NCBI GenBank assembly: GCA_027972325.1
Contig: JAPMOS010000079.1
Span: forward strand, 112,430-176,429
Reading direction: 5' to 3'
DNA from: Paratrimastix pyriformis
Lineage: Eukaryota > Preaxostyla > Paratrimastigidae
DNA: 64,000 nucleotides
Position 1 is the first letter of the stretch, and every line of letters begins with the position of its first letter. Below are positions 46,232 through 57,825 of this stretch, piece by piece. The notes under the pieces are model-generated. The model made no database searches. It had not been told where the DNA came from and saw only the letters and a list, made by a program, of their open reading frames with translations. The translations under genes were made by a program, and so were the position numbers.

Positions 46232-49200
46232 TTAGGAGGCGGGACGGGGGCTGGCGGTTGGGGGGTCGGCTGCCCCGCCGGGGGCGAAGGCGACGTGGCT
46301 GATGGGGTCGTGGTCGGCCGGCCGGTGCAGGTGGCGCAGGGTGGTGGCTAACCCCCGGGGTGATGACGCCTGCTGCTGCTCCTGGGGTGGGGGCCCCCGG
46401 CGGGCGGGCGGGGTCGACTGGGCGCGGGGGTGAGGGGGGTGCCCGTCGGTTGGGAGGGAGTCGGGCCGTGTGGGGAAGTGGCGCCGCTGGGTGGGGGCCG
46501 TCTGGAGGCCCCGGGGCGAGGGCGAGAGGATGGTGAGGTAGGGGGAGGTGGCTGTGTCTGGGGTTGGACCCGCGGAGACCGAGCCGCCATCGGTGTCGCT
46601 GTGCCCCCAGGGGCTGTGGGCGGGCGCCTGTGGGGTGCTGGTGGCGGGGACCGGGCCGGTGGGGCCGGGGGATGGCGGGCTGCCGTGGGGCGAGAGGCCC
46701 CGGCGGGGCGAGGGGGGCGAGGTCGGGCTGCGGCTCATGGTGGGCGGCATCGTGCGCCCGCCCGACCGCCTGCCCGGGGAAGGCAGAGCAGGGTGGTGTG
46801 TGGGTGAGGCATGAGGAGACGCCCGAGGAGGGGGCTCGGGGGAGGATGAGGACGGGGTGGATGGGCGCGCCGGAGGGGCCGGGGGATGGGGGAGACGGGG
46901 GATGGCCGGGGGGATGCAGACAGGTCGTCGAGGAGGAGGGCCTTGGTCAGGTCGCCCGCCTGGATGAGGCCCTCCCGGTCCTGCAGCCGCTATCGGCCCA
47001 CAGTCGGGGCGCCAAGGGGAAGGGACAGGGGGCAGGGGCGGGGCAGTGAGCGATGATGGACCATCCCGGGCAGGGCACCCCACCTCCCCCTGTGTGCGGG
47101 CGGGATGGCGGGCGGGATGGCGGGCGGGAGGATGGCGGGCGGGATGGGCGGCGGACGCTGGTGAGCCTGTCCATGTCGGTGGGGCCCAGCCGGACGTGGG
47201 CCTCGGCCAGGGCGTCCCGGAGGCCGCGGGGCGAGAGGCGCCCCATGGCGTCGCTGTGCCGCGACAGCACGTGGGCCAGGGCCGGCAGGTGGCTGCAGGG
47301 ACGAGCACAGCAAGGACGGGCAGGGGCAGCCGGGGGCGAGGGGAGGGGAGTTGCACATTGGAGGTGGGCTCCGCAGGGACAGCCCACGCCGGAGGCAGAA
47401 GGGGCTTGGGCGGGCTAGGGCGGGCTTGGGCGGGCTTGGGCGAGGGTGTGGGTGTGTGGGTGTGTGGGTGTGGGGCGGACCCCTTGACGGCCCGCATGAT
47501 GGTGGCCGCGATTCGCTTGTCGGTGCGCTGGCTGGGGCCCAGCGGCTCGGGGGGAGGCACCCGGTCGCGGAGGGGCGCCTGGGTGGGGCGGCGCTTCATG
47601 GTGCGGACGGGGCTGCCCCCCCCGGGACGGCAGGCCCCGGGGCCGAACACGCGCATGGCCGTGGCGGCGGCGGCGAGGTCCTCGGGGCTGAGGCCGGGGG
47701 CCCCCGGGGGCAGGGCGAAGGGGCGGAAGGTGGTGCTGTCCTGCACGGCCCCGTTCCAGCCCACGGGGGCCACCAGGTAGAAGGGGCTCTGCCCACCACG
47801 GGGCCAGCCGCCACACCCCGGTCAGCCATCATGCTGGGGCGGGCGGGCGGGCGAGGCGGGGCGGGGCGGGGCGGGGCGGGGCGGGGCGGGGCGGGGCGGG
47901 GCGGGGCGGGGCGGGGCGGGGCGGGGCGGGCGGGGCGGGGCGGGGCGGGGCGGGGCGGGGCGGGGCGGGGCGGGGCGGGGCGGGGCGGCAAAGACGGACA
48001 TCAGGCAGGGGGAGCGAGAGGGGGCCCGAGGTCGAAGCCTGGATGGGGCGCCTGGGGGTGTGGGCCGGGGCGGGGGGGCTGGCCGGGTCGGGGAGCAGGG
48101 TCTCCCCCATGGGCAGCACCCGGGGCGGTGGCTGCCGCAGGTGGCCGCGGGGCGAGGCGGGCACGGGGCTGCGGGGCGACGGGGCCCCGGCCACCGGGAC
48201 GGCCCCCCACAGGGAGCACGCCGCTGCCGGGCTGACGACCGGCATCCGGCCACGGGGCGTCCGCGGGGAGGCGGTCGGGGTGGCCGGGCCGGGCGGACTG
48301 GCGGGGCGGCCTCGGCCGGGTCGGGCTGGGGCTGGGGGCCGGTGGCGGCGAGCCCCATGTGGACCAGGAAGCGGCCGTAGTCGATGGCCTCGGGCGACCC
48401 GCTCACGGCCGCAGCCTCGCGGACGAGTGCACCCTGGGCCGAGGAGGACAGGTCTACGAGACGAGGAGGGGAGGCGGGAAGGCGGGAAGGCGGGAAGGCA
48501 GGAAGGCAGGAAACGTGGTGAGCGAGACGGAAGCAGAAGAATGGCGAGATCACGATCAAGACGGGAGGAGCGCAGGTGATACGCTCGGCCACGAGCAAGG
48601 GCCGGGGCGCGGGGGGACATATGGGAGGGCGGGAGCGGACCCTTGCAGAGGGACCCGATGGCCCGGGCGAAGTCGGGCGGGGCGAGGAGGCCGCCCCGCT
48701 GGGGGTCCAGCCGCCGGAAGGCCGCCAGCACCTGGCCCCGCCCCGGCCCGCCATCAGGGCCCCGAAGACCTGCCGCAGGGCCGCCCGGGCCCGGGGGGTG
48801 GCCGGGGCGGGGGTGGGCTGGCCCATGTGGGGGCTGCAGATGGCCGGCGGGGAGGCCTGGGCGCGACTCGAGGCGGGCGGCTCCGAGGCGGCCCGCAGGT
48901 GGAGCGTCTCGTTGAGCTGCGCCAGCCGCCGGGTGAAGTCCACGTACTGCACCGCGGCCTCTCCCGCCTGGCCCTCGGTGGGGGCAGGGGGAGTGCCGCC
49001 GAGTGGCGGGGCATTGGCGGCCGGGGCGGGCGGGCAGAGATGGGCCTGCAGAGCCGCAAAGTCGCGGTCCGTCAGCTGCACCCCCCACAGAACATGACGA
49101 ACATGAGCAATCGTCGTCATGCCATGCCATGCCATCCCATCCCAGGCCATGCCATGCCATGCCATCCCAGGCCATGCCATGCCATCCCATCCCAGGCCAT

Positions 49201-51982
49201 GCCATGCCATGCCATGCCATCCCATCCCAGGCCATCTTCTCAGGGGCCCCTGTGGGATGGAGAGACGGGCGGCAGACCTCGAGGCCCAGGCGGAGGAGGC
49301 CCTGGCGGAACTGGGGGGCCGTCACCCGGTACGTGCCCTCCGGGTCGAAGGGCTTGAAGGCCGCCAGGGCCACCCGGTGCAGGTGGTGCAGGTGCAGGGC
49401 CACCTGGCGGGGCCCCCCCAACCCAACACCACAGGCGCACGGGCGGCGAGGGGAGGCGGTCAGACGGCAAGGCCATCCCGCCATCCCGCCATCCTCCCCC
49501 TCCCCCCCCCCCCCCCCCCCCCCTCCCCCCACGGGACCCGAAGGCGGGTGGGCGGGGGGGCGGACCTTATCCAGGACGGCCTCCCCGTGGCGGGGCAGCT
49601 CCTGGGGGGCGACGCCCTCGGGGACCACGCTCGGCAGCCGCGTCCTGCGGGTGGAGGCGTTCACCAATCAGGGGCGAGCCGATGGGCGGGCGGCCACGGG
49701 AGGCGGCGGGGCTGAGGCCGGGGCGACCTGTCCTTGGCCTGGAAGCACCGCTGGAAGGCCCCGAAGGAGATGCGGCCCGTGTGGGCCCCGTCGACCCGGC
49801 GCAGGATGCTCTCCAGCGAGCGGGGCGGCAGGTCCATCCCCAGCCGGGTCAGCCCCTGCGCCCACCACCCCACCCCAGCCCGCCGCCACAGCGGCCGCCG
49901 CGGACCCGACCCGGCGGTGAGGTGGGAGGGGAAGAGGCACAGCCCGAGCCGGTGACCCTCAACAGCCTGGACCGGACCGGACCATGGGGTGTGCAAAGGA
50001 GGGCGAGGGCGTGGCGGCGTGGCGGCGGGGGCGTGTGCGCGCCTGGGGGGGGGGGGGGGGGGACCTGTGAGCTCCTCGGGGGTTACGGTCCCGTCGCCGT
50101 CGCGGTCCATCAGCCCGAAGATCCGCCGCAGCTCCGCCTGCCGCTGCCCAGCCGGCCGGCCGGCCAAGCCCCAGCCCCCCCCAAACGCAGCCCGCCACAC
50201 ACCCGAGTCGAGTCTGGGGTGAGGTTGCCGCTCCAGACGACGGGCACGCGCGCACACAGACACAGACACAGCCAAACACAGCCAGACGACACAGGCACAC
50301 AGACACAGACACAGACACAGACACAGACACAGACACAGACACAGACACAGACACAGCCAAACACAGCCAGACGACACAGGCACACAGGGTGCAGGGCCCT
50401 GGCGGACCTTGGCCGCTGCCATCTGGGGCTGCTGGGGCCCCGGGGATGCCGGCTGTGGGTGCGGACCGCCGGAGGGCGAGGAGGAGGGCGGCCGGGGGGC
50501 GGGGCGAGGGGACCCGATGCTTGCCGTGGGTGCGGGGGCGGCCGGGGAAGAACCGCCAGCAAGGGCCGGCGGCTCAGAGGGGGCGCTGCCTGGGGCCGCC
50601 TCGGGGGTGGTCGGTGCGACAGGCCCGGCCGGTGGCCGTGTGGATGGCAATGACGGGGCCGGCGGGGAGGGCCGGAGGGGGGAGGGGTGCGAGGGAAGGG
50701 CCCGGCTCGGGCTCGGGGGCGGCCCCGACGGGGGCGGGCGGCAGCGGGCTGGGCTCGGGGGCGGGCGAGGGCTCCGGCGGGGTCGCCCCCCCGGGTCGCA
50801 GGGCCTGCGGGGTGGGGCCGCCAGACCCGGGGGTGGCGCCGGCCGCTGGTGGAGGGGCCTGTCCGGGCGGGGCGCCCGAGGACCCCGGGGCGGGCGGGTG
50901 GGGGGAAGGCCTCGGGGAGGAGGCGAGCGGGGGGCTCCCGTGGGCGGGTCCCTGCGCGGGTGCCGGGCTGCCCTCGGGGGAGCTCCTGCGCCGACGGCCG
51001 TCAAAACCCGGCCCGATGATGTGAGGAAGGGAAGAGTGAGGAGGAGCGGCCCGTGGAGAGTGGAGAGGAGGGGACGGAGAAGGAGGGTTGGGGGACGGGG
51101 CGGAAGGGACGGACGGGTCGGAGAGGGCCGGGCTGATGGTCACCAAGGGCAGAGACGACTCCTCGATCGGCCCCCGTGTGTCTGCCGGGGATGGCGGCTT
51201 CGAAGGCAGCGAGGGCGGGATGACGGCCGCACGCTGACCAGGCGGCCGCGGAGGGGAGGGTTGCTGGGTGGGGGCTGAGTGGGATGGCGGGGAGCGCGGG
51301 GAGCGCCGCTGGGTGCCGTGCAGGACTGAGGGGACCGAAGGTGTCACGGGGGTTGCGGGGCTGTGCATGGGCGGGACCATAACTGCTCTGGGGGAGAGCG
51401 GCACATCCCGGGGGGAGAGCGCCTGGCGCGGGCTGAACAGGGGTCGATCCGAGGCCGACGAGCGCGGCGTCGCGGGCAGGACGGCCCGCAGGGGGTACCG
51501 TTGTTGACCAGGCCGAGGTGATACAGGTGACTGGGGCGGGCCTACGGGAGTTCGTGGGGAACTGAGCGGGGCAGAGAGAGCAGCTGGAGACGGGGCGGGG
51601 GCGACCCCCATCCGCGCCTGCAGGCCGCGGAGGAAGGAGGGGTAATGAATCGTTCCATGCGACGTTAAATCAGCCTTACGAATAAAGCTGGCGATGTGCT
51701 GATCGCTCAACCCGAGTCTGGCGTTTTTCAACCCTGGCAGAAGAAAAAGCGATCAGCAGGAAATCGGAAAATCGGGCGAACCGCAGAGAAGTTGATAGGG
51801 AGTGACAAATCCAGTATGAGCAGGGTCAAATTGAAGAAGAGCCCCGAGAGCCTGCGCAAAGCGCGGAGAAAGTGCTTGCTCCGTCTGGGGAAAACATAAA
51901 GAGGCTAGTTCAAAGACATTGCAAAACGGACATAGAGGTGTGAAAAATGGGCTTCCGAGAAATGGTCGTGCATCCCGATCAT
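46232..51982 (-). CDS. Long multi-EF-hand protein (EFCAB6-like), copy B
   Basis: Read 51982 downward. The first exon MIGMHDHFSEAHFSHLY joins (GTCCG donor) to TEQALSPRFAQALGALLQFD and PAHTGFVTPYQLL, then GLKNARLGLSDQHIASFIRK and DLTSHGTIHYPSFLRGLQ, an EF-hand pair. After a long Pro-rich stretch there is a canonical loop LMDRDGDGTVTPEEL, then LTRLGMDLPPRSLESILRRV and GRISFGAFQRCF. Further degenerate hands include FKPFDPEGTYRVTAPQFRQG, LAAFRRLDPQRGGLLAPPDF, AVSGSPEAIDYGRFLVHMGL and AMGRLSPRGLRDALAEAHVR. The last exons have DREGLIQAGDLTKALLLDDL and end PPTASPRPAS. The architecture and intron style are those of gene A, so the two are probably paralogues, with the OB-fold and HIT genes between them. 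Exact exon borders were set for only part of the gene. Confidence 0.65.
47855..47988 (-). repeat. (GGGGC)n pentanucleotide, about 27 copies, intronic
   Basis: Almost perfect gcggg units in EF-hand gene B; the reverse strand reads poly Pro/Ala/Arg in all frames. G-quadruplex formation is expected from the G-runs. Confidence 0.9.
49119..49236 (-). repeat. CCATGCCATCCCATCCCAGG minisatellite, intronic
   Basis: Higher-order array of gccat and cccat pentamers with ccaggc spacers, between exons of EF-hand gene B. Confidence 0.85.
50262..50360 (-). repeat. (ACACAG)n hexanucleotide, intronic
   Basis: About ten cacaga units flanked by two copies of agccaaacacagccagacgac. In an intron of EF-hand gene B. 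Confidence 0.85.
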
Positions 51983-52703
51983 GCCATTATCTCGGCTACA
52001 ATCCAGCTCGGCAGCCCCAACTCCAAAAATCGAGCGAGTAGCAAGGACCTCAGGAGAAACCGACTCGCTTTTATTTGAAATGGAAGCGTTGTGCCTAAAC
52101 GGCTGGGACACTGAATCGGTGTGATGATGGCAGCAGTGGAGGGAAGAGGAAGAAGCGAGGACTTTCAGTTTCGAGCTCTTACCACAAAGTTCAATTGAGA
52201 ATCTAATCCCATAGCCACGTGGCTCCAGCGGAGGTTGATCGGCTGATCGGACGCTGATTAAGCGGAAACAAGTCCCCCCCCCCCCCCCCCCCCGCCACCC
52301 CCTGCCCGGGTGGGGTGGGTGGGTGGGTAGGGATGGGTATGGGTGGGCAGGCATTCTTCCACACATACATGACGGTGAGGATGCATTGCCAGCAGCCGAC
52401 GCACGGTTGGAGGGCCCGAATCGCCACTTCTTGGAGTGCCGGACGGGCACTTGCCACCAGCCCGCTACCAGGTTCCCTCGGTTGGGTGCGTGTGCGACTG
52501 CTTCTCCTCCGTGGACTGCACGCTGGCATATATGCCGGGACCGGCGCGCGAGAGAGTGGAAATGCCATCCGAATGCGCTTTTTACCGAAGTATGATGGCC
52601 CGGAGCTCCCCTGGTAAAAAATGGAGGGGCAAAAATATACATGCGTATTGTACGGTCCCTTTCGCCGTTGCAACGAAGACGGTCCGTCTGTCACGACCGA
52701 TGA
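51983..52703. other. Divergent gap between EF-hand gene B and COP1-like gene
   Basis: Contains a C-tract of about 27 at 52267-52293 and a ggtgggt run just after it. Several open frames on both strands lack recognisable domains. In particular I looked for a RING finger upstream of the COP1-like WD40 gene and did not find a CxxC...CxH...CxxC pattern that splices in. Confidence 0.4.
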
Positions 52704-53825
52704 ATGGCGGCGGTTACCGCATTCAACCCCCAAGTTATTCTCACTCTCACCATTTTGTGCGGTCCACCAACTCCCGCACCGCCTGTCCCGCTGCCTTCCA
52801 GACCTGGCTTCCAGCACCCCATCACCTTCTCTGATTTCCAAATGCCACTCACTCGAAAAGGCATTTACCAGTCTGCTTTCGCCGCACATTAGTTGTTACA
52901 TTCCGTCATTTTTCCGACTCTGTAGATGACGACATTCTTCCGTCGCTACCGACAGCTATCGATTTCTGCGATCCTTCTCTCTTCCACAACAACTCCCCCA
53001 ATGACGACATGGCTGAGATTATGTCATCCCTGACCAGACTCTTTGACATTGGTGCAGAAAGATTCCTCTGGATCCAACAGACACACATCCACAATCTACC
53101 TCTTCTCTCGCTCTTTGCCGCCTTCTTTATCCAATTTTTTGTCATGGCCCAACAACTGCAAGAGGAACAGCCAGTTTTCTCAGAGGGAATCTTGGCTTCC
53201 TTTGATAATTTCATTGCTCGGGTTGACCGAGTGCTTTACGAGCGTTTTTTTGCCCCTTTTCTGCGCAAGCCTCCATCCCCACCGCCCGACACTGCCCCGG
53301 TTCCTGCCGCTCCCCCCGAGCAGCCCCCTCCGGTGTCTCCCTTGGGCCAGGCGTCGTCCTTCTCTTTGGGGAAGCACACCAGATGCGAGGCCCTTGCCTC
53401 AGCCCTGCGCCGCACGCGGTCTCGGGTGGAGCGGGCGACCGTCCTCAGCTCCTCTTTTGGCCCCACCACCACCACCACCACCGCCGCCCACTCCCCAGAG
53501 CCCCTCCGCTCTGCTGCCGTCAAGCAGACCAGCTTGACACCCGCAAGGCCAGCTCTCTGTCCCTCCGTTCGGTCTGGGCTTCCTTCATCCTCATCCTCGG
53601 GCTGATCCCCGCTTCGGCGGCTCCCCACCCAGCCTGCAGCACCACGCCGCCGTGACGTTTGGCGATCGTCTGCACGGCGATTGCCTGATCACCTCGGTGG
53701 AGTTCAATGCCAGCGGTGACCTCCTTGCGGCTACGGGGGTCTGTGCCTCGCCTGCCCCCCAGCCAGCCGAGCCGCCAGAGCCGCCACGATGGCGCTTGTC
53801 CCAACCCGACCCAATCCAATCCGAC

Positions 53826-53863
<38 letters not shown>

Positions 53864-55321
53864 ACCCTCAGGTGACCAAGCAAATTGCCGTCTACGACGC
53901 CCAGGTCATTTTGGCTGCCCCGCACGCGCCCCACGTGCCCATCCTCAAGCTGCCCTGCTCGGCCAAGCCCACGTCTGCTCGGGGCTTCTGCTCATTTGGG
54001 TTGGGGGGTGAGCCTGCCCGCTCGCGACCGCCGGCTGATGCTCACATTTTCGGGGGGATGGCGCCGCGTTGTTGCAGCTGCTTGTCGTGGGATCGGACGG
54101 GGGCGCACACCCTGGCCAGCTCGGACGCCGAGGGGACCGTCTCTGTCTGGGACGTGGCCCGGGCCGCCACGGGGTGCCCGCCCGCCCGGACCCTGAAGGC
54201 CCACCCGTCCCGGGTGTGGAGCCTGCAGTACAGCCCGCTCTGCCCGGGCCGGCTGGTCACGGGCTCCGACGAGGCCCGCGCCCGCGTCTGGGAGGCCAAT
54301 GCCCCCGAGGCCGTGTGCACCATCAAGGCCCCTGCCAACGTGTGCTGCGTGGCCTGGGACCCCGTCTCGGCCTTCCATCTGGCCCTGGGGCTTGCCGGTC
54401 CGCCGCCCAGCCAGACCCTCGGGGGCATCGAGCTCACCCGTCCTTGTCGCGCATCGGTGTGTGCGTGTGCGTGTGCGTGTGCGTGTGCGTGGCGGCGGCA
54501 ATCCATGGGGGCCCACAGACCACCGCGCCCTCTACTTCGACCTGCGCCGGCCCGACGTGGCCCTCTTTGCCATGACCGGCCACCGCCGGGCCGTCTCCTT
54601 CCTGCGCTTCCTGCCCCACAGCAGCGACTTCATCACCGCGTCCGTCCGAACCTCCGCGCCCCCCGCTCCTCTTCCCCCTCGCCCCCCGCTTGCTTGTATT
54701 GACGTTCCATTCCGTTTGTGGCTCTGCGTGGCGGCAGGTCGATCGACAGCTCCCTCCGCCTCTGGTCCACCTCGACGGGCGCCTGCCAGCAAGTCTTCAC
54801 TGGGTCTGCGCCTGCGCCCTGCCGGCACTCGCCTCTCCTTGGGGGAGAAGGGGGCCTCGACAACCCTGCGGGCGGATCCTGTTTTCCCTCGTGGCGCTCA
54901 CGGTCCGTTTGGGTCGGGGTTGCGGGTTGCCGGGTCCTCAGACACACCAACACGAAGAATTTCACCGGGCTCGCCGTCGCCGAGGGTCGCATCGCCGTGG
55001 GCTCGGAGACCAACCGCGTGGTGGTCTACGACCCCCACAAGCCCACCCCCGTCCAGGAGTGCCCGATGGAGCGGGCAGTCAACCAGGTCCGCGGCGTTTC
55101 TTCTTCTCTCCCGACATCGCTCATCCTCGTCGCCCCTTCCGCTCCCGATGCAGCCCGTGTGCGACATCATGTCCGAGTGGGACTCTCTGACTCCGCCCAA
55201 AAGCGCCTTCGTCTCATCGCTGTGTTGGCATCCGTTCAAGCCCCTCCTCGCCGCGGCCAACAACCAATCACTCATTAACTTCTACGTTGCGCCGTGCCCC
55301 GAAGAGATTGCACGTTCTTAA
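52704..55321 (+). CDS. COP1-type WD40 protein (RING not found)
   Basis: The C-terminal two thirds are seven WD repeats in the COP1/SPA style: ITSVEFNASGDLLAATGV, TKQIAVYDAQVIL, CLSWDRTGAHTLASSDAEGT then VSVWDVAR, SRVWSLQYSP, LVTGSDEARARVWE, ANVCCVAWDP, ALYFDLRRPDVALFAMTGHR then AVSFLRFLP, VDSSLRLWSTSTG, HTNTKNFTGLAV and GSETNRVVVYDP. The phrases ASSDxEGxVxVWDV, GHTNxKNFxGL and GSETNxVxVY are COP1 signatures. The gene ends at 55321. Upstream exons, joined by GTCCA, GTCTG and GTTCG donors, give NDDILPSLPTAIDFCDPS, a hydrophobic stretch LLSLFAAFFIQFFVMAQQ and a disordered region. COP1 is a CUL4-DDB1-linked ubiquitin ligase subunit; without a visible RING this may act as a substrate adaptor. The start at 52704 is inferred from phase. 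Confidence 0.75.
53826..53862 (+). repeat. Poly-C tract of about 37 in a COP1-like intron
   Basis: The longest homopolymer in the window; it sits just before the acceptor CTCAG of an intron that starts GTCTG, in the pyrimidine-tract position. Similar C-tracts precede acceptors near 710, 8485, 9359 and 26281 on this strand. Confidence 0.9.
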
Positions 55322-55411
55322 ACACTTTGGCCCCTCCGGGGATCGTTCTCCGGCGCCGGGAGGCCTCCACACCGCGGGTTCTAGTTGCCCTTTCAAATAG
55401 GCCACACCGCG

Positions 55412-57428
55412 ATGAATTTCAAAACCCAAACGACGCTCTTCTCGTTTATGAAGCCCATCGAGAAGAAACATGCCCGCGGAGAGGCGGTGTCAGAAGAAAA
55501 GGAGGAAAAGAAGCCGCGACCATCAACCCCTGCTTCTCCATCAAAACCCCATCTCCCGCCCACGAAATGCAACCGGCTCGGATGTTTTGGGCAATCAACA
55601 GGTTCGATTTCAGCGGGTTGAGTAAGGACAGTCGATTTTTTTTTTGGTAGACAAGGCAGGCGATTTGGAGAATCTAAAGGAACGCTGCAGAAAGAACCTG
55701 CGCTGCCCGCTCAAGGAAACTGCCAAGAATCTCGTCTTCGGGGACGGCAATCCCAACGCACAGGTTCTTTTCATCGGGGAGGCACCCGGGGAGCAGGAGG
55801 ACCGGACTGGGGTCCCCTTCGTGGGGCCTGCGGGCAAGTACCTCGACAGGCTGCTGGCCTCGTGCGGCCTGCGCCGGGGCGATATCTACATTGCCAACAT
55901 TCTGAAGGTCCGTGATCACCTCCCCCCCAGTTGCTGTTCCCCCGGCCGCACGCGTGATGTCATCGCCCTGAACCGAGTCGCTGGTGGTGGGATGGATGGG
56001 CGGCCTGTGGCCGGGGCTGCTGACGCGGTGGGGCGTGCAGTACCGGCCTCCAAACAACCGCGACCCGAAGCCCCAAGAGGTCAAGGACCACACGCCCTTC
56101 CTGCTCGATCAAATCCGGTCCGCACCCCGTCCGAAGCCACACCTTGGCATGCACACACGCGGCGACCCGCACACGACGCACACGACCGCTGCTGACGGGC
56201 CGATGGGACGATCCGGGGCGGGTGGGGCGCGACCCGGGCCGAGCAGGATCCTCCGGCCCAAGTTGGTCGTCTGCCTGGGCAACTTCGCCGCCAAGTTCGT
56301 CCTGGCCGGATTCACGTCCACCGGCATGTCCAAGGCCCGCATCCCCCTCCCGTGGCACGAATAAAGTGTTCCTCGGGACGACACGGTGTGCGCGTTCGTG
56401 TTTGCGGCGGCACGTGCGTGCGCTTTACTCGGCCCTGACCGGGGGGTGTGCGTGCGGCCTGCAGGTGGCCGGGATCACGAGCCTGCACGGGACCTTCCAG
56501 CAGGTGGCTCTGGATGGCGGCTCCCTCCGGGCCACCGTCTTCCCGGTCTACCATCCCGCCGCCGTCTTGCACAACCCCGACTACAAGTCTGCCCCGCCCC
56601 GCCGATCACCACCCTCGCTCTCCCGCTGGCCCTCCCCCTCCACCCCGCGCCCGGGTGATCATGATGACGGGTCGGGGGGGGCTGCCCCGCGCCGCCTGGC
56701 AGGACGGGCCTCGAGACCGACTTCCAGCACCTCCACCAGTGGGTCCAGGTCCGCTGCTCCACCCTACACACCCACCACCCGATCGGGGGGGCCGGCGAGG
56801 CATGGCTCACCACTCTCGGCTCCCTGCACGGCAGCGACACATCCTCGGTGCCGCGGCGGCCGGCACGACGGGGCCCACATCGCCCCAAGCAGCGGCCCCA
56901 ACCACATCCGCCGCCTCCGCCACGTCCACGTGCACGTCCACGGCCGGCCAGACGGCCGCTGGGCCCACCGAGGAAGCGGAGCACGAGGACCCCGAGGACG
57001 AGGACGAGCGGGCGCTCCTCGAGGCCGAGCGGGCCGCCTCCGCGCCCCATGCTGCCCCTGGAGCCACCCCGGACTCCACCACACCCCCGCCACCCGCTGG
57101 GGCTGCCCCGCCACCCGCTGGGGCTGCCCCGCCACCCGCTGGGGCTGCCCCGCCACCCGCTGGGGCTGCCCCGCCACCCGCTGGGGCTGCCCCGCCACCC
57201 GCTGGGGCTGCCCCGCCACCCGCTGGGGCTGCCCCGCCACCCGCTGGGGCTGCCCCGCCACCCACGGCCCTTCAGCCTCCAGAGGGCTCGGATGGGGGCC
57301 CTGACTCGGACGCCACGCAGGATCTCGAGGAGGCACCCCAGCCCCAGTCCCCGCCGGCCCCGGACCAGCCCACGGAGACGGAGGCCCCAGCCACGACCGA
57401 GCGGCTCCCCTCCACCCCCGGGCAATAG
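55412..57428 (+). CDS. Family 4-like uracil-DNA glycosylase with N-terminal PIP box
   Basis: Seven exons (55412-55601, 55651-55907, 56041-56117, 56247-56334, 56465-56586, 56703-56748, 56952-57428) close in phase. The N-terminus [15 protein letters not shown] carries QTTLFSFM, a PCNA-binding-box-like motif. The glycosylase reads [71 protein letters not shown] and [14 protein letters not shown]. GEAPGxxEDxxGxPFVGxAG and xYHPAA are the uracil-pocket motifs of the family 4 group. Upstream cysteines (CRKNLRCPL) fit part of its [4Fe-4S] site, though with C-x5-C rather than C-x2-C spacing. The C-terminus is acidic, with about eight 7-residue repeats of the AGAAPPP type. It excises uracil from DNA. 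Family 4 enzymes are mainly prokaryotic, so transfer is likely. Intron 4 is GC-AG (GCCCG). Confidence 0.87.
57090..57258 (+). repeat. 21-bp coding minisatellite (ccacccgctggggctgccccg)
   Basis: About eight perfect copies in the last exon of the uracil-DNA glycosylase gene, encoding PPAGAAP-type heptapeptides. Confidence 0.92.
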
Positions 57429-57825
57429 CGCGGAGGGCCCTGACTGATTTCCATTTGGATTTGTGTCAGAGAGGCGGGGCGCGGGGGGCGGGGCGAATCA
57501 ACAACGGCTTTCTTCTCTTGCGGCAACCGGCCGCGTGGAACGACCGGCGGACTCCCTCGCACGCCCCACGCAGCAAAGCGGGGGGATGAGGGAGGAGCGA
57601 GCGAGAGGGGGGGGGATGGAGATGGCGCAGGGAGGAACGACTCGCCGAGGGCCCGAACGTGCGAGCAGCGGCCGAGTGATAAATGAGGGGAAGTGGAACC
57701 CAACGGGCGGGCGGGGCGACAACGGGGGAGAGAGGAGGGGGAAGCGAGAGTCTTCGGGCGCGCGGGTGGGGGAGAAGCGCGGCCCCGGCTCTCGAGGAAG
57801 GTGATGCGCACGGGCGGGCGGCCGA
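57429..57825. other. Convergent 3' region between UDG and CCT4
   Basis: Purine-rich on the plus strand (gagggggggggatggaga and similar). No open frame with a domain; presumably two 3' UTRs. Confidence 0.5.

Noticed and set aside
53826-53862. Long poly-C tract as an assembly artefact
   Set aside because: Similar C or G tracts occur in the pyrimidine position before many acceptors on both strands, so they look biological, although exact lengths may be wrong.
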